Assembly: GCF_907164555.1 (NCBI RefSeq)
Contig: NZ_CAJQZC010000003.1
Span: forward strand, 496,001-560,000
Source: Paraburkholderia saeva
GTDB lineage: Bacteria > Pseudomonadota > Gammaproteobacteria > Burkholderiales > Burkholderiaceae
Reading direction: 5' to 3'
Length of the DNA stretch: 64,000 bases
The notes beneath the pieces are model-generated. The model searched no databases, had not been told where the DNA came from, and saw only the letters and a list, made by a program, of their open reading frames with translations. A program made the position numbers and the translations under genes. Positions within the stretch are counted from its first letter, which is position 1; each line of letters starts with the position of its first letter. Below, one piece after another: positions 9,513 through 17,791 of the stretch.

Positions 9513-9556
9513 TGGCTCCAAACTTCAGAGCCATTTCAATAAAAATTCAGGAGCCA
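9513..9556. promoter_or_regulatory. candidate MocR operator: three TGGCTC/GAGCCA half-sites
   Basis: TGGCTCC at 9513-9519 and GGAGCCA at 9550-9556 form a perfect 7-bp inverted repeat. A third half-site GAGCCA lies at 9528-9533, each of the last two preceded by TTCA. The sites cover the leader of the MocR gene between its candidate -10 box and its start codon. The last half-site overlaps the ribosome-binding AGGAG, which fits autoregulation. Confidence 0.5.
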
Positions 9557-9559
9557 ATC

Positions 9560-11083
9560 ATGCGCGCGAGCGTTTTGTCCGACTGGCTGGCCCAGCGGCT
9601 CGACCGCGGTAACGGCCAGCCGGTCTACCGGCAACTGCACAGGCTGCTTCAGCAGGCGATCCTGTCGCGGGAATTGCCGGCGGGCAGCAAGGTGCCGTCG
9701 TCACGGCTTCTGGCCGCCGAACTCGGCATCGCGCGCAATACCGTGACGCAGGTTTATGAGCAGCTCGCGCTGGAAGGCTACGTGACGTCAGCGACGGGGC
9801 GCGGTACGTTCGTCGCGGACAGCGCGCCGGATGAAATCGTCGGCGCGCCGGATGCGGCTACCGCCGTGGCGGCTCCACTGGCTGCGTCAATCCCGGATGC
9901 TACGCCGCTGCCGGCCGCACGCGCGCTTTCAGCACGCGGTGCGCGGCTGCTGTCGGGTGCGGGCGTGTCGAAGCGGCAGTGGGGCGCGTTCATGCCGGGC
10001 GTGCCGGACGTGACGCGTTTTCCGGCGCGCGTCTGGAGCCGCCTGCATAACAAGTACTGGCGCCGCATGCGCCCCGATCTGCTGACGTATGCGCCAGGCG
10101 GCGGTCTGCCGCTCCTGCGCCACGCGCTGGCCGAGTATCTGCGCACGTCGCGTTCGGTGCGCTGCACGCCGGAGCAGATCGTGATCACGACGGGCATCCA
10201 TCAGTCCGTCGACCTCGCCGTGCGGCTGCTCTCCGATCCGGGCGACGTGATCTGGACCGAAGACCCGTGCTACTGGGGCGTGCGCAGCGTGCTTCACGTG
10301 TCGGGGTTGCAGTCGCGCCCGATTGCCGTCGACGAGGAAGGCATCAATCCTTCGCCCGACGACCTCGCACAGCCGCCGAAGCTGATGCTCGTCACGCCTT
10401 CGCATCAATATCCGCTGGGGATGGTGATGAGTCTCGCGCGGCGCCGGATGCTGCTGGAATACGCACGTCAGCATCAATGCTGGATCATTGAAGATGACTA
10501 CGACAGCGAGTTCCGCTACGGCAGCCGGCCGCTCGCCTCGTTGCAGGGGCTGGATACGGCCGGGCAGGTGATTTACGTCGGCAGCTTCGGCAAGACGCTG
10601 TTTCCCGGGTTGCGCATCGGATATCTGGTGGTGCCCGAAGCGCTCGCCGAGAGTTTTGCGATGGCGAGCGCGGAGTTGTATCGCGAAGGCCAGTTGCTCC
10701 AGCAGGCGGTGCTGGCGGAATTCATCGCGGAAGGACATTTCACGTCGCATATCCGCAGGATGCGCACGCTCTACGGGCAGCGTCGCCAGGCACTGCTCGA
10801 TGCGGCGGGGCGTCGTTACGGGAGTGAAATGCCTGCGGTGGGCGGCGATGCGGGTCTGCATCTCGTGATGCAGTTGCCGCATGACGCCGACGATCGCGCG
10901 GTTGCGAATGCGGCGCTGGAGCGCAACATCATCGTGCGGCCGTTGTCGGGCTATTACGCCGAGCCGGCGAGCGCGCCGTCGGGCCTGTTGATCGGCTATG
11001 CGTGCGTGCCCGACGAAGAGATCGCGCCCGCGTTCGATACGCTCGCCGACGCGATCGATTCGACACTCGTGCAGTTCGCCTGA
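9560..11083 (+). CDS. MocR/GabR-type transcriptional regulator
   Basis: 507 residues. An N-terminal GntR-type winged helix (about residues 10-85, with GSKVPSSRLLAAELGIARNTV) is fused to a fold-type I aminotransferase-like domain. The PLP Lys is in VGSFGKTLFPGLRIGY, and the Asp that holds the PLP ring nitrogen is in IIEDDYDSEFRYG. MocR proteins sense amino-compound/PLP adducts; GabR does so for GABA. Divergence from gabTD makes a GABA-responsive activator the natural reading. The chosen ATG has CAGGAG seven bases upstream; an earlier in-frame ATG at 9512 lies in the operator region. Confidence 0.9.
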   Translation: MRASVLSDWLAQRLDRGNGQPVYRQLHRLLQQAILSRELPAGSKVPSSRLLAAELGIARNTVTQVYEQLALEGYVTSATGRGTFVADSAPDEIVGAPDAATAVAAPLAASIPDATPLPAARALSARGARLLSGAGVSKRQWGAFMPGVPDVTRFPARVWSRLHNKYWRRMRPDLLTYAPGGGLPLLRHALAEYLRTSRSVRCTPEQIVITTGIHQSVDLAVRLLSDPGDVIWTEDPCYWGVRSVLHVSGLQSRPIAVDEEGINPSPDDLAQPPKLMLVTPSHQYPLGMVMSLARRRMLLEYARQHQCWIIEDDYDSEFRYGSRPLASLQGLDTAGQVIYVGSFGKTLFPGLRIGYLVVPEALAESFAMASAELYREGQLLQQAVLAEFIAEGHFTSHIRRMRTLYGQRRQALLDAAGRRYGSEMPAVGGDAGLHLVMQLPHDADDRAVANAALERNIIVRPLSGYYAEPASAPSGLLIGYACVPDEEIAPAFDTLADAIDSTLVQFA

Positions 11084-11107
11084 GCGCGGCGCGCGGACCC
11101 GCGACGC

Positions 11108-11944
11108 TCAAACCCGGATCAGCACCGCGCCGAGCGTGACGAGTGTGCACGCGACGATACGTCGTACGGTGAGCTTTTCGCGCATGAAGAGCCAGCCGAT
11201 CAGCACCGCGAATATCGTGCTGAGTTCGCGCAGCGCCGAGACCATCGCGATCGGCAGATAGCGGTACGCCTCGATGATGAAGCAGTACGCCGTCAGCGCG
11301 ATGACGCCGGACAGCATGCCCTTCAAGACCGGTTCACGCCCGATGAAGAGGCCCCGGGCGCCGCCGCGCCACTTCCACACGAGCAGAAACTGCGGCACGT
11401 TCCAGAGCAGATAGACCCACATGACGTAGCTGAGCCCGTTGCCGGACACGCGCGCACCGATGCCGTCGACAACCGAATACGACGCGATAAAGCAGCCGGT
11501 CAGCAGCGCGAACGGCACGCTTTCGCCGGAAAAGCGCATGTTGCGGCGAAACGCGAGCGAGATGATGCCAAGCGAGACCAGCGCGACGCCGGCCATGGCC
11601 AGTGGCTTGAGTGTCTCGTGCGCGAAGACGAACGCGCCAGCACAGACCAGCATCGGCGAAAGGCCGCGTGCGATCGGATAGATCTGCCCGAAATCGCCGC
11701 TGCGGTACGCGCGGATCAGTGCAAGGCAATAGCCCGACTCAAGTACGACGGAGGCGCAGATGTAAGGCCACGCAGCGCGCGCGGGCAACGGCAGCACGCA
11801 CACGCCAATCGCGCTGACGACGAGATATGGAATCGACATCATGCCGAGCAGCCAGATCCGGTCTTCGGAAAGATGCAGAAACGCGTTCCAGGTCGCGTGC
11901 AGCAACGCGGCGAGCAAAACCAGCAATACAACAGATGTTTCCAT
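11108..11944 (-). CDS. EamA/DMT-family permease
   Basis: 278-residue inner-membrane protein with about ten hydrophobic segments in two EamA halves. The first begins VVLLVLLAALLHATWNAFLH, and the second includes LTAYCFIIEAYRYLPIAMVSALRELSTIFAVL with the characteristic helix-ending pattern. These are drug/metabolite exporters of often unknown substrate. It is convergent with the MocR gene (24-bp gap). A TTG lies one codon before the chosen ATG. Substrate not assignable. Confidence 0.85.
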   Translation of the reverse strand: METSVVLLVLLAALLHATWNAFLHLSEDRIWLLGMMSIPYLVVSAIGVCVLPLPARAAWPYICASVVLESGYCLALIRAYRSGDFGQIYPIARGLSPMLVCAGAFVFAHETLKPLAMAGVALVSLGIISLAFRRNMRFSGESVPFALLTGCFIASYSVVDGIGARVSGNGLSYVMWVYLLWNVPQFLLVWKWRGGARGLFIGREPVLKGMLSGVIALTAYCFIIEAYRYLPIAMVSALRELSTIFAVLIGWLFMREKLTVRRIVACTLVTLGAVLIRV

Positions 11945-12231
11945 CAAGAGCCTGGACGAAAAAGGCGGCAGTGACCGCCGGCATGGGGTTGTTTCAGGTA
12001 GATCCGTGTCCGCCCATACGTGGCCGGGACGGCGAACATGCCTTTCTATCAGAACTTTGGATCAGTCGAAAGCAGCAGGCGTTGCCGCGCAGGATGGACG
12101 GCTGTGTGACGCTGGCATGACACGATCATTCAGGAACACGGGTTGTCATGCTTCATTGGCCGCTAACGCGATATATTGAGGGATCAGCGCGTGCCGTCCC
12201 CAATAACACTGGAATGACTTCTGGCGTCGCC

Positions 12232-13266
12232 ATGCAACCACTCAGCTTCCTCGCCGACAGCTTTGCGGAATACGAGGACCTCAAGTCGATCCTCGATGTC
12301 GGCAGCGCCAGCTTCGAGATCAACACCGTCTGCGAAACGCGGGTGCATGGACGCGTCTTCGCGGTTCACACGGCCAGCATCGGCTCGACCGATCCGCAGG
12401 CGCCGGCCATTGGCTTCTTCGGCGGCATTCACGGGCTCGAGCGCATCGGCACGCAACTCGTGCTCGACTACATGCGCGCGCTACTCGGCCGGCTGGAATG
12501 GGACGAACTGCTCGTGCGGCAACTGCAGTCCATTCGCCTGATCTTTATGCCGATCGTCAATCCAGGCGGCATGTGGGCCGCGACGCGCGCGAATCCGAAC
12601 GGCGTCGACCTGATGCGCAACGCCCCGCAGGACGCGGACGAACGGGTGCCGTTTCTTGCGGGCGGCCAGCGGGTCGGCGCATGGCTGCCGTGGTATCGCG
12701 GTAGCCGCGGGGCGCCGATGGAGCCGGAAGCGAAGGCGCTCCTTCAGGTCGTCGAAAACCAGCTGTCGACGCGTCCGCTCAGCTTCGCGCTCGACTGTCA
12801 CTCGGGATACGGCTTTGGCGACAGCATCTGGTTTCCGTATGCACGCACGCGTCAGCTGATGCGTCATCTGCCGGAGATGTTCGCGCTCAAGACCATGTTC
12901 GAGCGGGCGCATCCGCATCACGGCTATACGTTCGAACCGCAAAGCCATCAATACCTGCTGCACGGCGATCTGTGGGATTGCGCGTATGACCGCACGCCCG
13001 CATCCAACGTCCTGCTGCCGATGACGCTCGAACTCGGTTCGTGGCTGTGGATCAGGAAGAATCCATTGCAGCTGTTTTCGCGGCAGGGCATGTTCAATCC
13101 GGTGAAGGCGCATCGCACGGCACGCGTACTGAGGCGACATGCGAACCTGCTCGAGTTCCTCACGCGCGCGGCGTTTTCCGCGCAACGCTGGCTGCCCGAA
13201 GGCAAACGAAGGCAGCAGTTACAGCAAAGCGCAATCGATCACTGGTATCGGGATGCGGGCACATGA
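12232..13266 (+). CDS. M14-type zinc carboxypeptidase-like protein (DUF2817-like)
   Basis: 344 residues from MQPLSFLADSF. Metallocarboxypeptidase features are readable: the zinc pair HxxE in GGIHGLERIG, the substrate Arg region NPNGVDLMRN, the third zinc His in ALDCHSGYG, and a downstream Glu in MTLELGSW. There is no signal peptide, so it is cytoplasmic. ATGs at 12148 and 12214 are in frame, but none of the starts has a strong ribosome site. The next gene overlaps its stop (ATGA), so peptidase and hydrolase are coupled. Substrate unknown, perhaps small peptides or amide conjugates. Confidence 0.75.
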   Translation: MQPLSFLADSFAEYEDLKSILDVGSASFEINTVCETRVHGRVFAVHTASIGSTDPQAPAIGFFGGIHGLERIGTQLVLDYMRALLGRLEWDELLVRQLQSIRLIFMPIVNPGGMWAATRANPNGVDLMRNAPQDADERVPFLAGGQRVGAWLPWYRGSRGAPMEPEAKALLQVVENQLSTRPLSFALDCHSGYGFGDSIWFPYARTRQLMRHLPEMFALKTMFERAHPHHGYTFEPQSHQYLLHGDLWDCAYDRTPASNVLLPMTLELGSWLWIRKNPLQLFSRQGMFNPVKAHRTARVLRRHANLLEFLTRAAFSAQRWLPEGKRRQQLQQSAIDHWYRDAGT

Positions 13267-14045
13267 GCACATGGATTCTGCTGCGTGGACTTACGCGCGA
13301 AGCGAGGCACTGGGGAACGCTTCCAGCGCTCCTCGGCGCCGCGACGGACACGGAGCATGTGTTGCTCCCCGACCTGCCGGGCAACGGCATCCATACCCGT
13401 TTGCGCGCGCCGCTGGACGTTGTGGACATGGTGGGATTCGTGCGGCTCGTGGCAGTGCAAAGTGGTCTGCCGAAACCTTACCGGCTGCTCGCGATGTCAC
13501 TCGGCGGAATGGTCGCGACGGCGTGGGCGCAGCGGCATCCACAGGATATCGAACGCATTGTTCTGATCAACACCAGCATGCGTCCGTTTAGCCGCGCGCG
13601 GGAGCGGCTGCGTAGTGAGGCGTGGCCGGAGCTCTTGCGCATCGCGGCGAAGTGGGGTGATCCGCAGGAGGTGGAGTCGGCTGTTCATCGACTGACGTGC
13701 AGCAATCGCCAGAATATCGTCGACGATCTCGTCGTGTGGCGAACGATCCGTGCAAGTGCGCCTGTCAGCCGTGTCAACGCATTGCGTCAGCTCTTTGCTG
13801 CAGCGCAGTTCAATGCGGGTAAAACGCCGCCGTCGTGCCCCGCCTTGATTCTCTCGTCTGAAGATGACCGCCTCGTGAATCCAGTGTGTTCTGCGCATCT
13901 TGCAGCCGCTTGGCGCGCGCCACATCGTCGACATCCATGGGCAGGTCACGACCTGCCACACGATGATTCTGCCTGGGTATGCGAAACGATTTCTGAATGG
14001 CTCGTACAGTCCGAAGATCCTTCTTCATTCACGATTTCGCAATGA
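13263..14045 (+). CDS. alpha/beta hydrolase
   Basis: 260 residues. Nucleophile elbow AMSLGGM near residue 80, an acid in the LSSEDDRLV segment, and a catalytic His in WAGHDLPHDD. The start overlaps the stop of the M14-like gene in an ATGA arrangement. The overall look is of a small esterase/lactonase-type serine hydrolase. The nature of the substrate is not visible. The gene ends close to an AT-richer stretch that precedes the Fap-like locus. Confidence 0.8.
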   Translation: MSTWILLRGLTREARHWGTLPALLGAATDTEHVLLPDLPGNGIHTRLRAPLDVVDMVGFVRLVAVQSGLPKPYRLLAMSLGGMVATAWAQRHPQDIERIVLINTSMRPFSRARERLRSEAWPELLRIAAKWGDPQEVESAVHRLTCSNRQNIVDDLVVWRTIRASAPVSRVNALRQLFAAAQFNAGKTPPSCPALILSSEDDRLVNPVCSAHLAAAWRAPHRRHPWAGHDLPHDDSAWVCETISEWLVQSEDPSSFTISQ

Positions 14046-14576
14046 TCGGACAAGTCGCTGCAAATCTTCGGACGAAGCTGGTAACGATTTCTGCTGCACT
14101 GCGAACTAAATCTGAAAACGCACCACGGTCCGAACGGGTTTACCCGTCCCGCAAATGAATGACGGACGAGGTTTAAACACACCCTTCAAATGCACCTTAA
14201 CTTGAAAAGATACGTTTTTGAGGCGATCGGCACTCTGTCTTTCGACCCCCGATAAATGTGCGCCAGCGCACAGAAGCCAAGCCAGGCAAGGCTGAACCCC
14301 CAAATGATGGGAATGCCGTATCCACCTTCGGCCTGCATACATAAATTGGGCCTGACAAAATAGAAACGTTTTTTGGAACGCATCCTTTCTCTTACGATTT
14401 ACCGCCAACTTGTTGAATTAAAAGAATATGTGCAGATGCACAAAAAGCTGGAAAGGGTGTTGTGCATGACGATGCGTTTCAATTCAGAAACAAAAAACAT
14501 GAGGGAAAACCCTCGGAAAATTATTCCATATTGCGGTAAAGGTATCTTCCTCTTTACTTTCAAGTACTTAGGCAGG
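14046..14576. other. lower-GC region upstream of the Fap-like locus
   Basis: No confident gene. One minus-strand frame (14186-14383, 65 codons) encodes a hydrophobic stretch GIPIIWGFSLAWLGFCALAHI and could be a small membrane protein. It has no properly spaced ribosome site. From about 14380 to 14570 the sequence is clearly more AT-rich than its neighbours, as expected for a long regulatory upstream region. Confidence 0.45.
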
Positions 14577-14593
14577 TGGCATCGCCTATGCAT
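14577..14593 (+). promoter_or_regulatory. candidate sigma-54 promoter
   Basis: TGGCATCGCCTATGCAT has GG (14578-14579), exactly ten bases, then GC (14590-14591), with TGGCA at the -24 element and TGCAT at the -12 element. This is one mismatch from the core TGGCAc-N5-TTGCa pattern. It lies about 66 bp before the first glycine-rich gene, downstream of an AT-rich tract where an enhancer-binding protein could bind. Confidence 0.5.
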
Positions 14594-14659
14594 TTAGGTG
14601 CGGCGGATTGGTGAAGTCTGCCAAGCCGCCCACCCCCGAATGAAGATCAGGAGGATTCC

Positions 14660-15895
14660 ATGCGAAAGACTCTACTGGCGTCCGCTGCGGCCTTGGCTTT
14701 AGGCTTCAGCGGCTACGCGATGGCAAATCCATGTAGTGACAATGCAAAAGGAGGTTGCGATCAGTCATCCACCTCCGGCGCCAATACGCTGAGCGCCGCC
14801 GCAACTTCAACTCAAACAACGGGCACTGGCAGTAACGCCAACGAAATCGCGTCCGGTGCAAGTGTCTGGCAGGACTCCTTTAACAGCACCAAGGTCGTCG
14901 CACTGAGCAAACTGGACGGTACCGTCAGCAACGTCGGTGTCTCCGGAATCGGCAATCAGGCCGCCAACTGGGGCAGCGCGGCAGGCGGCTCCGGCGGCAA
15001 GGGCGGTGCTGGCATCGGTGGTAGCGGCACAGGCGGCAACGGTGGCAGGGGTGGTGCTGGCGGCAGCGGCGGCAGCGGTGGCGATGCGGATAACGGCAGC
15101 GCGACAGCAGGTAACGCCCGGAATGGCAGCGCAACGGCCGGTGATGGCAATGCGGGAGATGGTGGCAGAGGCGGCTCGGCACATGCGGGCGGCACGCAGG
15201 GCGGCAACGGCTCCGGCAGGGGCGCACTCGGTGCGGCAGGCAGCATCGCAGTGGGCGGCCTCGGTGCAGCTGGTGGTGGCTCGACAGGCGGCAACGGTGG
15301 TGGCGGTGGCGGTGGCGGAAACGGTGGCGATGGCGGCGGTGCCAGTGCTCATCGTTACTCGACCGCGACGGCAACCTCTGCAGGCGGCCTCGGCGGCGCC
15401 GGTGCAGCAGGCGGTGCTGGTGGCGGCACGGGCGGCGCAGGCTCCGGTACGGGTGGCGCAGGCACGACCGGCGCAACCTCGGGTACCGGCGGCTCGGGCG
15501 CAGGTCAAGGCGGCGCAGGCGGTGCAGCAACGTCGACGGCGGGTGCCGGCGGTGCCGGCGGTACAGGTACTGGCGGCGCAGCGACCAACGGCGGCGCAAC
15601 CACCACGGCATCGAATGGCAGCGCGACTGCAGGTGTCGGGGCAGCCGGTGCGGCTGGCGGTGCGGGCGGCGCAGGTGCAACGGGCACTGGCGGCGCAGGC
15701 AACGGCGCTGTGGGTGGCGCAGGTGGCGCTGGCGGAGCCAATGCTGTAACCGCAGGCACGTTCGACATGGCCAACACCATGACGGGCGCAGCCCAGTCGG
15801 CAGCCGGCATTGTGGTGATGAACCAGAACAGCGGGATGGCGTCGCTCGTACAGCAAGCCGTCACTGTTCAGGCGAATCTGACCGTCGGCCATTAG
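14660..15895 (+). CDS. secreted glycine-rich repeat protein A (Fap-like fibre subunit candidate)
   Basis: 411 residues. Sec signal peptide (about 1-22, ending YAMA), then a polar N-domain (23-105) with two Cys (25 and 33) and GSNANEIASGASVWQDSFNS. A long Gly/Ala/Asn/Ser-rich tract of GG-x repeats follows (about 107-355). A conserved C-terminal segment ends it: SAAGIVVMNQNSGMASLVQQ, then AVTVQANLTVGH. The tract looks like mycobacterial PE_PGRS or other fibrous repeats; the Q/N-bearing C-terminus resembles amyloid-type strands. AGGAG precedes the ATG. It heads a run of five co-directional secreted or periplasmic products, including a C39 peptidase, as in Pseudomonas fap operons. Fibre function is inferred, not shown. 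Confidence 0.75.
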   Translation: MRKTLLASAAALALGFSGYAMANPCSDNAKGGCDQSSTSGANTLSAAATSTQTTGTGSNANEIASGASVWQDSFNSTKVVALSKLDGTVSNVGVSGIGNQAANWGSAAGGSGGKGGAGIGGSGTGGNGGRGGAGGSGGSGGDADNGSATAGNARNGSATAGDGNAGDGGRGGSAHAGGTQGGNGSGRGALGAAGSIAVGGLGAAGGGSTGGNGGGGGGGGNGGDGGGASAHRYSTATATSAGGLGGAGAAGGAGGGTGGAGSGTGGAGTTGATSGTGGSGAGQGGAGGAATSTAGAGGAGGTGTGGAATNGGATTTASNGSATAGVGAAGAAGGAGGAGATGTGGAGNGAVGGAGGAGGANAVTAGTFDMANTMTGAAQSAAGIVVMNQNSGMASLVQQAVTVQANLTVGH

Positions 15896-15911
15896 GACAC
15901 AGGAGCGTGTG

Positions 15912-17144
15912 ATGAAAAGAACCTTAATGGCCTCTGCTGTAGCCCTGGCCCTGGGCTGCAGCGGATACGCAATGGCCAACCCTTGTAGTGACAGCTCGAA
16001 GTCCTGCGACCAGTCATCGACGACTGGGGCGAACAGTCTGAGTTCTACCGCAACCGGCACCCAGACCACGACCACCGGCAGCAATGCCAACGAAGTCGCG
16101 TCGTATGCGTCGGTAAATCAGGACTCCTTTAACAGCTCCAAGGCTGTGGCGCTGACGAGGCTGAATGGCTCAGTCAGCTATGTGGGCGTTTCAGGCATCG
16201 GCAATCATGCCGTGAACTTCGGCAGCGCCGCAGGCGCCAGCGGTGGCAAGGCTGGCGCGGGCTATGGCGGCGACGGCTACGGTGGCAACGGTGGCAATGC
16301 CGGCCGCAGCGGTAATGGCGGCGATGGCGGCACTGCCTCGAACGGCGACGCAACCGCTGGTAACAGCCGGAACGGCAGCGCGACTGCCGGGACGGGCTAT
16401 GGCGGCGATGGCGGCAACGGTGGCACCGCAAGTGCGGGCGGCACGCAGGGTGGTAACGGTCGTGGCAGTGGTGGAGCCTCGGTCGCGCTCGGTGCGGCTG
16501 GCGGAGGCGGCGCCATTGGCGTTGGCGGCTATGGCGGCGGCAACGGCGGCAGGGGCGGAAGCGGTGGTGGCGGCGGTGACGGCGGCGGTTCCAGTGCCCG
16601 CAACAACTCGACCTCTACTGCTAACTCGGCCGGTGGCGCAGGTGGCGTCGGTGGAGCAGGTGGTACGGGTAGCGGCACAGGCGGAGCCGGCACCGGGACG
16701 GGCGGAGCTGGATCGGCAGGTGCGGTCACGGCAACGGGCGGTTCTGGCGCGGGTACCGGCGGTGCAGGCGGCGCGGCTTCTTCGACCGCAGGCAATGGCG
16801 GCGCGGGCGGCACGGGTACTGGCGGTTCAGGTACCAACGGCGACTCGACGTCGACTGCCAGCAACGGCAGCGCAACCGGCGGAGCAGGTGCAGCAGGTGC
16901 AGCAGGTGTAGCAGGCGCGGCGGGTGCCACGGGTACAGGTGGAGCGGGTACCGGCGGTGTCGGTGGTGCAGGCGGTGCGGGCGGTGGAAACGCGGTCGAT
17001 GCTGGCACGTTCGACATGAGCAACACGATGACGGCGGCGGCACAGTCGGCAGCGGGTATCTCGGTCATGAGCCAGAACTCCGGCGCTGCTTCGTTCGTGC
17101 AACAGGCTGTCACCGTGCAGGCGAATCTTACTGTGGGTCATTGA
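15912..17144 (+). CDS. secreted glycine-rich repeat protein B (paralogue of A)
   Basis: 410 residues, clearly a tandem duplicate of the preceding gene 16 bp upstream. The signal peptide, N-domain (Cys 25 and 32; GSNANEVASYASVNQDSFNS) and C-terminus (SAAGISVMSQNSGAASFVQQ) are nearly identical. The central Gly-rich tract has diverged in order and has more Tyr at its start. AGGAG sits six bases before the chosen ATG; a GTG one codon earlier is also possible. The signal peptide has a Cys (ALGCSG) that does not make a convincing lipobox. Having two related subunits recalls the minor/major pair FapB/FapC or CsgB/CsgA. Confidence 0.75.
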   Translation: MKRTLMASAVALALGCSGYAMANPCSDSSKSCDQSSTTGANSLSSTATGTQTTTTGSNANEVASYASVNQDSFNSSKAVALTRLNGSVSYVGVSGIGNHAVNFGSAAGASGGKAGAGYGGDGYGGNGGNAGRSGNGGDGGTASNGDATAGNSRNGSATAGTGYGGDGGNGGTASAGGTQGGNGRGSGGASVALGAAGGGGAIGVGGYGGGNGGRGGSGGGGGDGGGSSARNNSTSTANSAGGAGGVGGAGGTGSGTGGAGTGTGGAGSAGAVTATGGSGAGTGGAGGAASSTAGNGGAGGTGTGGSGTNGDSTSTASNGSATGGAGAAGAAGVAGAAGATGTGGAGTGGVGGAGGAGGGNAVDAGTFDMSNTMTAAAQSAAGISVMSQNSGAASFVQQAVTVQANLTVGH

Positions 17145-17178
17145 GCCATAGCAGGTTCTCCTGATTGTTGAGGGGGTT

Positions 17179-17212
17179 TGCCGTGGGGCGCACACCGAAG
17201 TGCCTCACGGCA
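17179..17212 (+). terminator. intercistronic hairpin after the two repeat-protein genes
   Basis: TGCCGTG (17179-17185) pairs with CACGGCA (17206-17212), with additional pairing possible inside the loop. There is no T-run after it. It lies in the 185-bp gap between the second repeat gene and the 152-residue protein gene. It may be a partial terminator or 3' stabiliser that makes the two subunits the most abundant products. Confidence 0.4.
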
Positions 17213-17329
17213 GCAACACCGGTCCAATGTCAGGCAGACAGCAAGGCCAGCCCCTGAAAGGCAGCGCACCCCTTATCCGGTCTTTTCATGCAGCCGCCGC
17301 TGGCCGCGTGCAGGACCAAGGAGACACTC

Positions 17330-17788
17330 ATGCAAGCGCGAAAGAGTATTTCGCTGCTCGTGTTACCGGTCGTGATGGCGACGACGGCGTTCGCTGCCCA
17401 GGCGGACGAAACGCCATTGCCACCACCGGCGGCGCAAGCCGCTGCGACAGGTGAAGGACCGCCCGGATCAGCCGCGGTGTCCGGCACCGTCACACCCGCA
17501 ACTGTCTCCGCCACGCCCGCTTCGGCAAGCGTGTCGTCCGACAGCTTCGGCGTAGCGATGACTGCGGGACAACTCGACGAACATCGGGGCGGCGACGCAC
17601 TGATTGGCCAGAACTATCTGACTGGATCGCTCACCAACACTTCGGCCTACAAGGTCGAAACTGGCTCGAATTCGATCAGTGAAGGCTCGTTCGCAAGCTC
17701 AAGCGGACTGCCGACGGTCATTCAGAATACAGGCGCCAATGTGCTGATCCAGAACGCGACAGTGCTGAACGTTCGCTTCGGGAACTGA
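17330..17788 (+). CDS. small secreted protein with LDxxRGG motif (candidate C39 substrate)
   Basis: 152 residues. Signal peptide 1-22 (TTAFAA), a Pro/Ala/Thr/Ser-rich linker to about residue 75, then MTAGQLDEHRGG (residues 77-88) and a C-terminal 64-residue domain of Q/N/S/T-rich beta-like segments (ALIGQNYLTGSLTN, GLPTVIQNTGANVLIQNATV). The double glycine resembles the cleavage site recognised by C39 peptidases, and such a peptidase is encoded immediately downstream. AAGGAGA precedes the chosen ATG; an upstream in-frame ATG would disrupt the signal peptide. I infer that the C-terminal domain is released as a mature fibre-associated peptide. No named family is recognised. Confidence 0.7.
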   Translation: MQARKSISLLVLPVVMATTAFAAQADETPLPPPAAQAAATGEGPPGSAAVSGTVTPATVSATPASASVSSDSFGVAMTAGQLDEHRGGDALIGQNYLTGSLTNTSAYKVETGSNSISEGSFASSSGLPTVIQNTGANVLIQNATVLNVRFGN

Positions 17789-17791
17789 GTG

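Noticed and set aside
6960..9542. An 860-codon open frame on the plus strand opposite gabD and gabT
   Set aside because: It is Arg/His/Asp-rich with no domain and runs antisense to two well-supported genes; in high-GC DNA such frames arise as mirror images of codon bias.
14186..14383. Possible 65-residue small membrane protein
   Set aside because: A single hydrophobic span is present, but the start has no properly spaced ribosome site and the family is unknown, so it was not listed as a gene.
15912..15980. Lipobox reading of ALGCSG in the second repeat protein
   Set aside because: The residues before the Cys do not fit the lipobox, and the paralogue has Phe at that place with the same downstream Ala-Met-Ala cleavage site.
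14807..16090. Long antisense frames across the glycine-rich genes
   Set aside because: They translate to Cys/Ala/Thr- or Pro-rich monotony, the expected complement of GGC/GGT repeats.
14990..17000. Periodic GGCGGC-type repeats considered as a CRISPR array or satellite
   Set aside because: The periodicity is codon-level within open frames with signal peptides and conserved ends; there are no uniform repeats with unique spacers.
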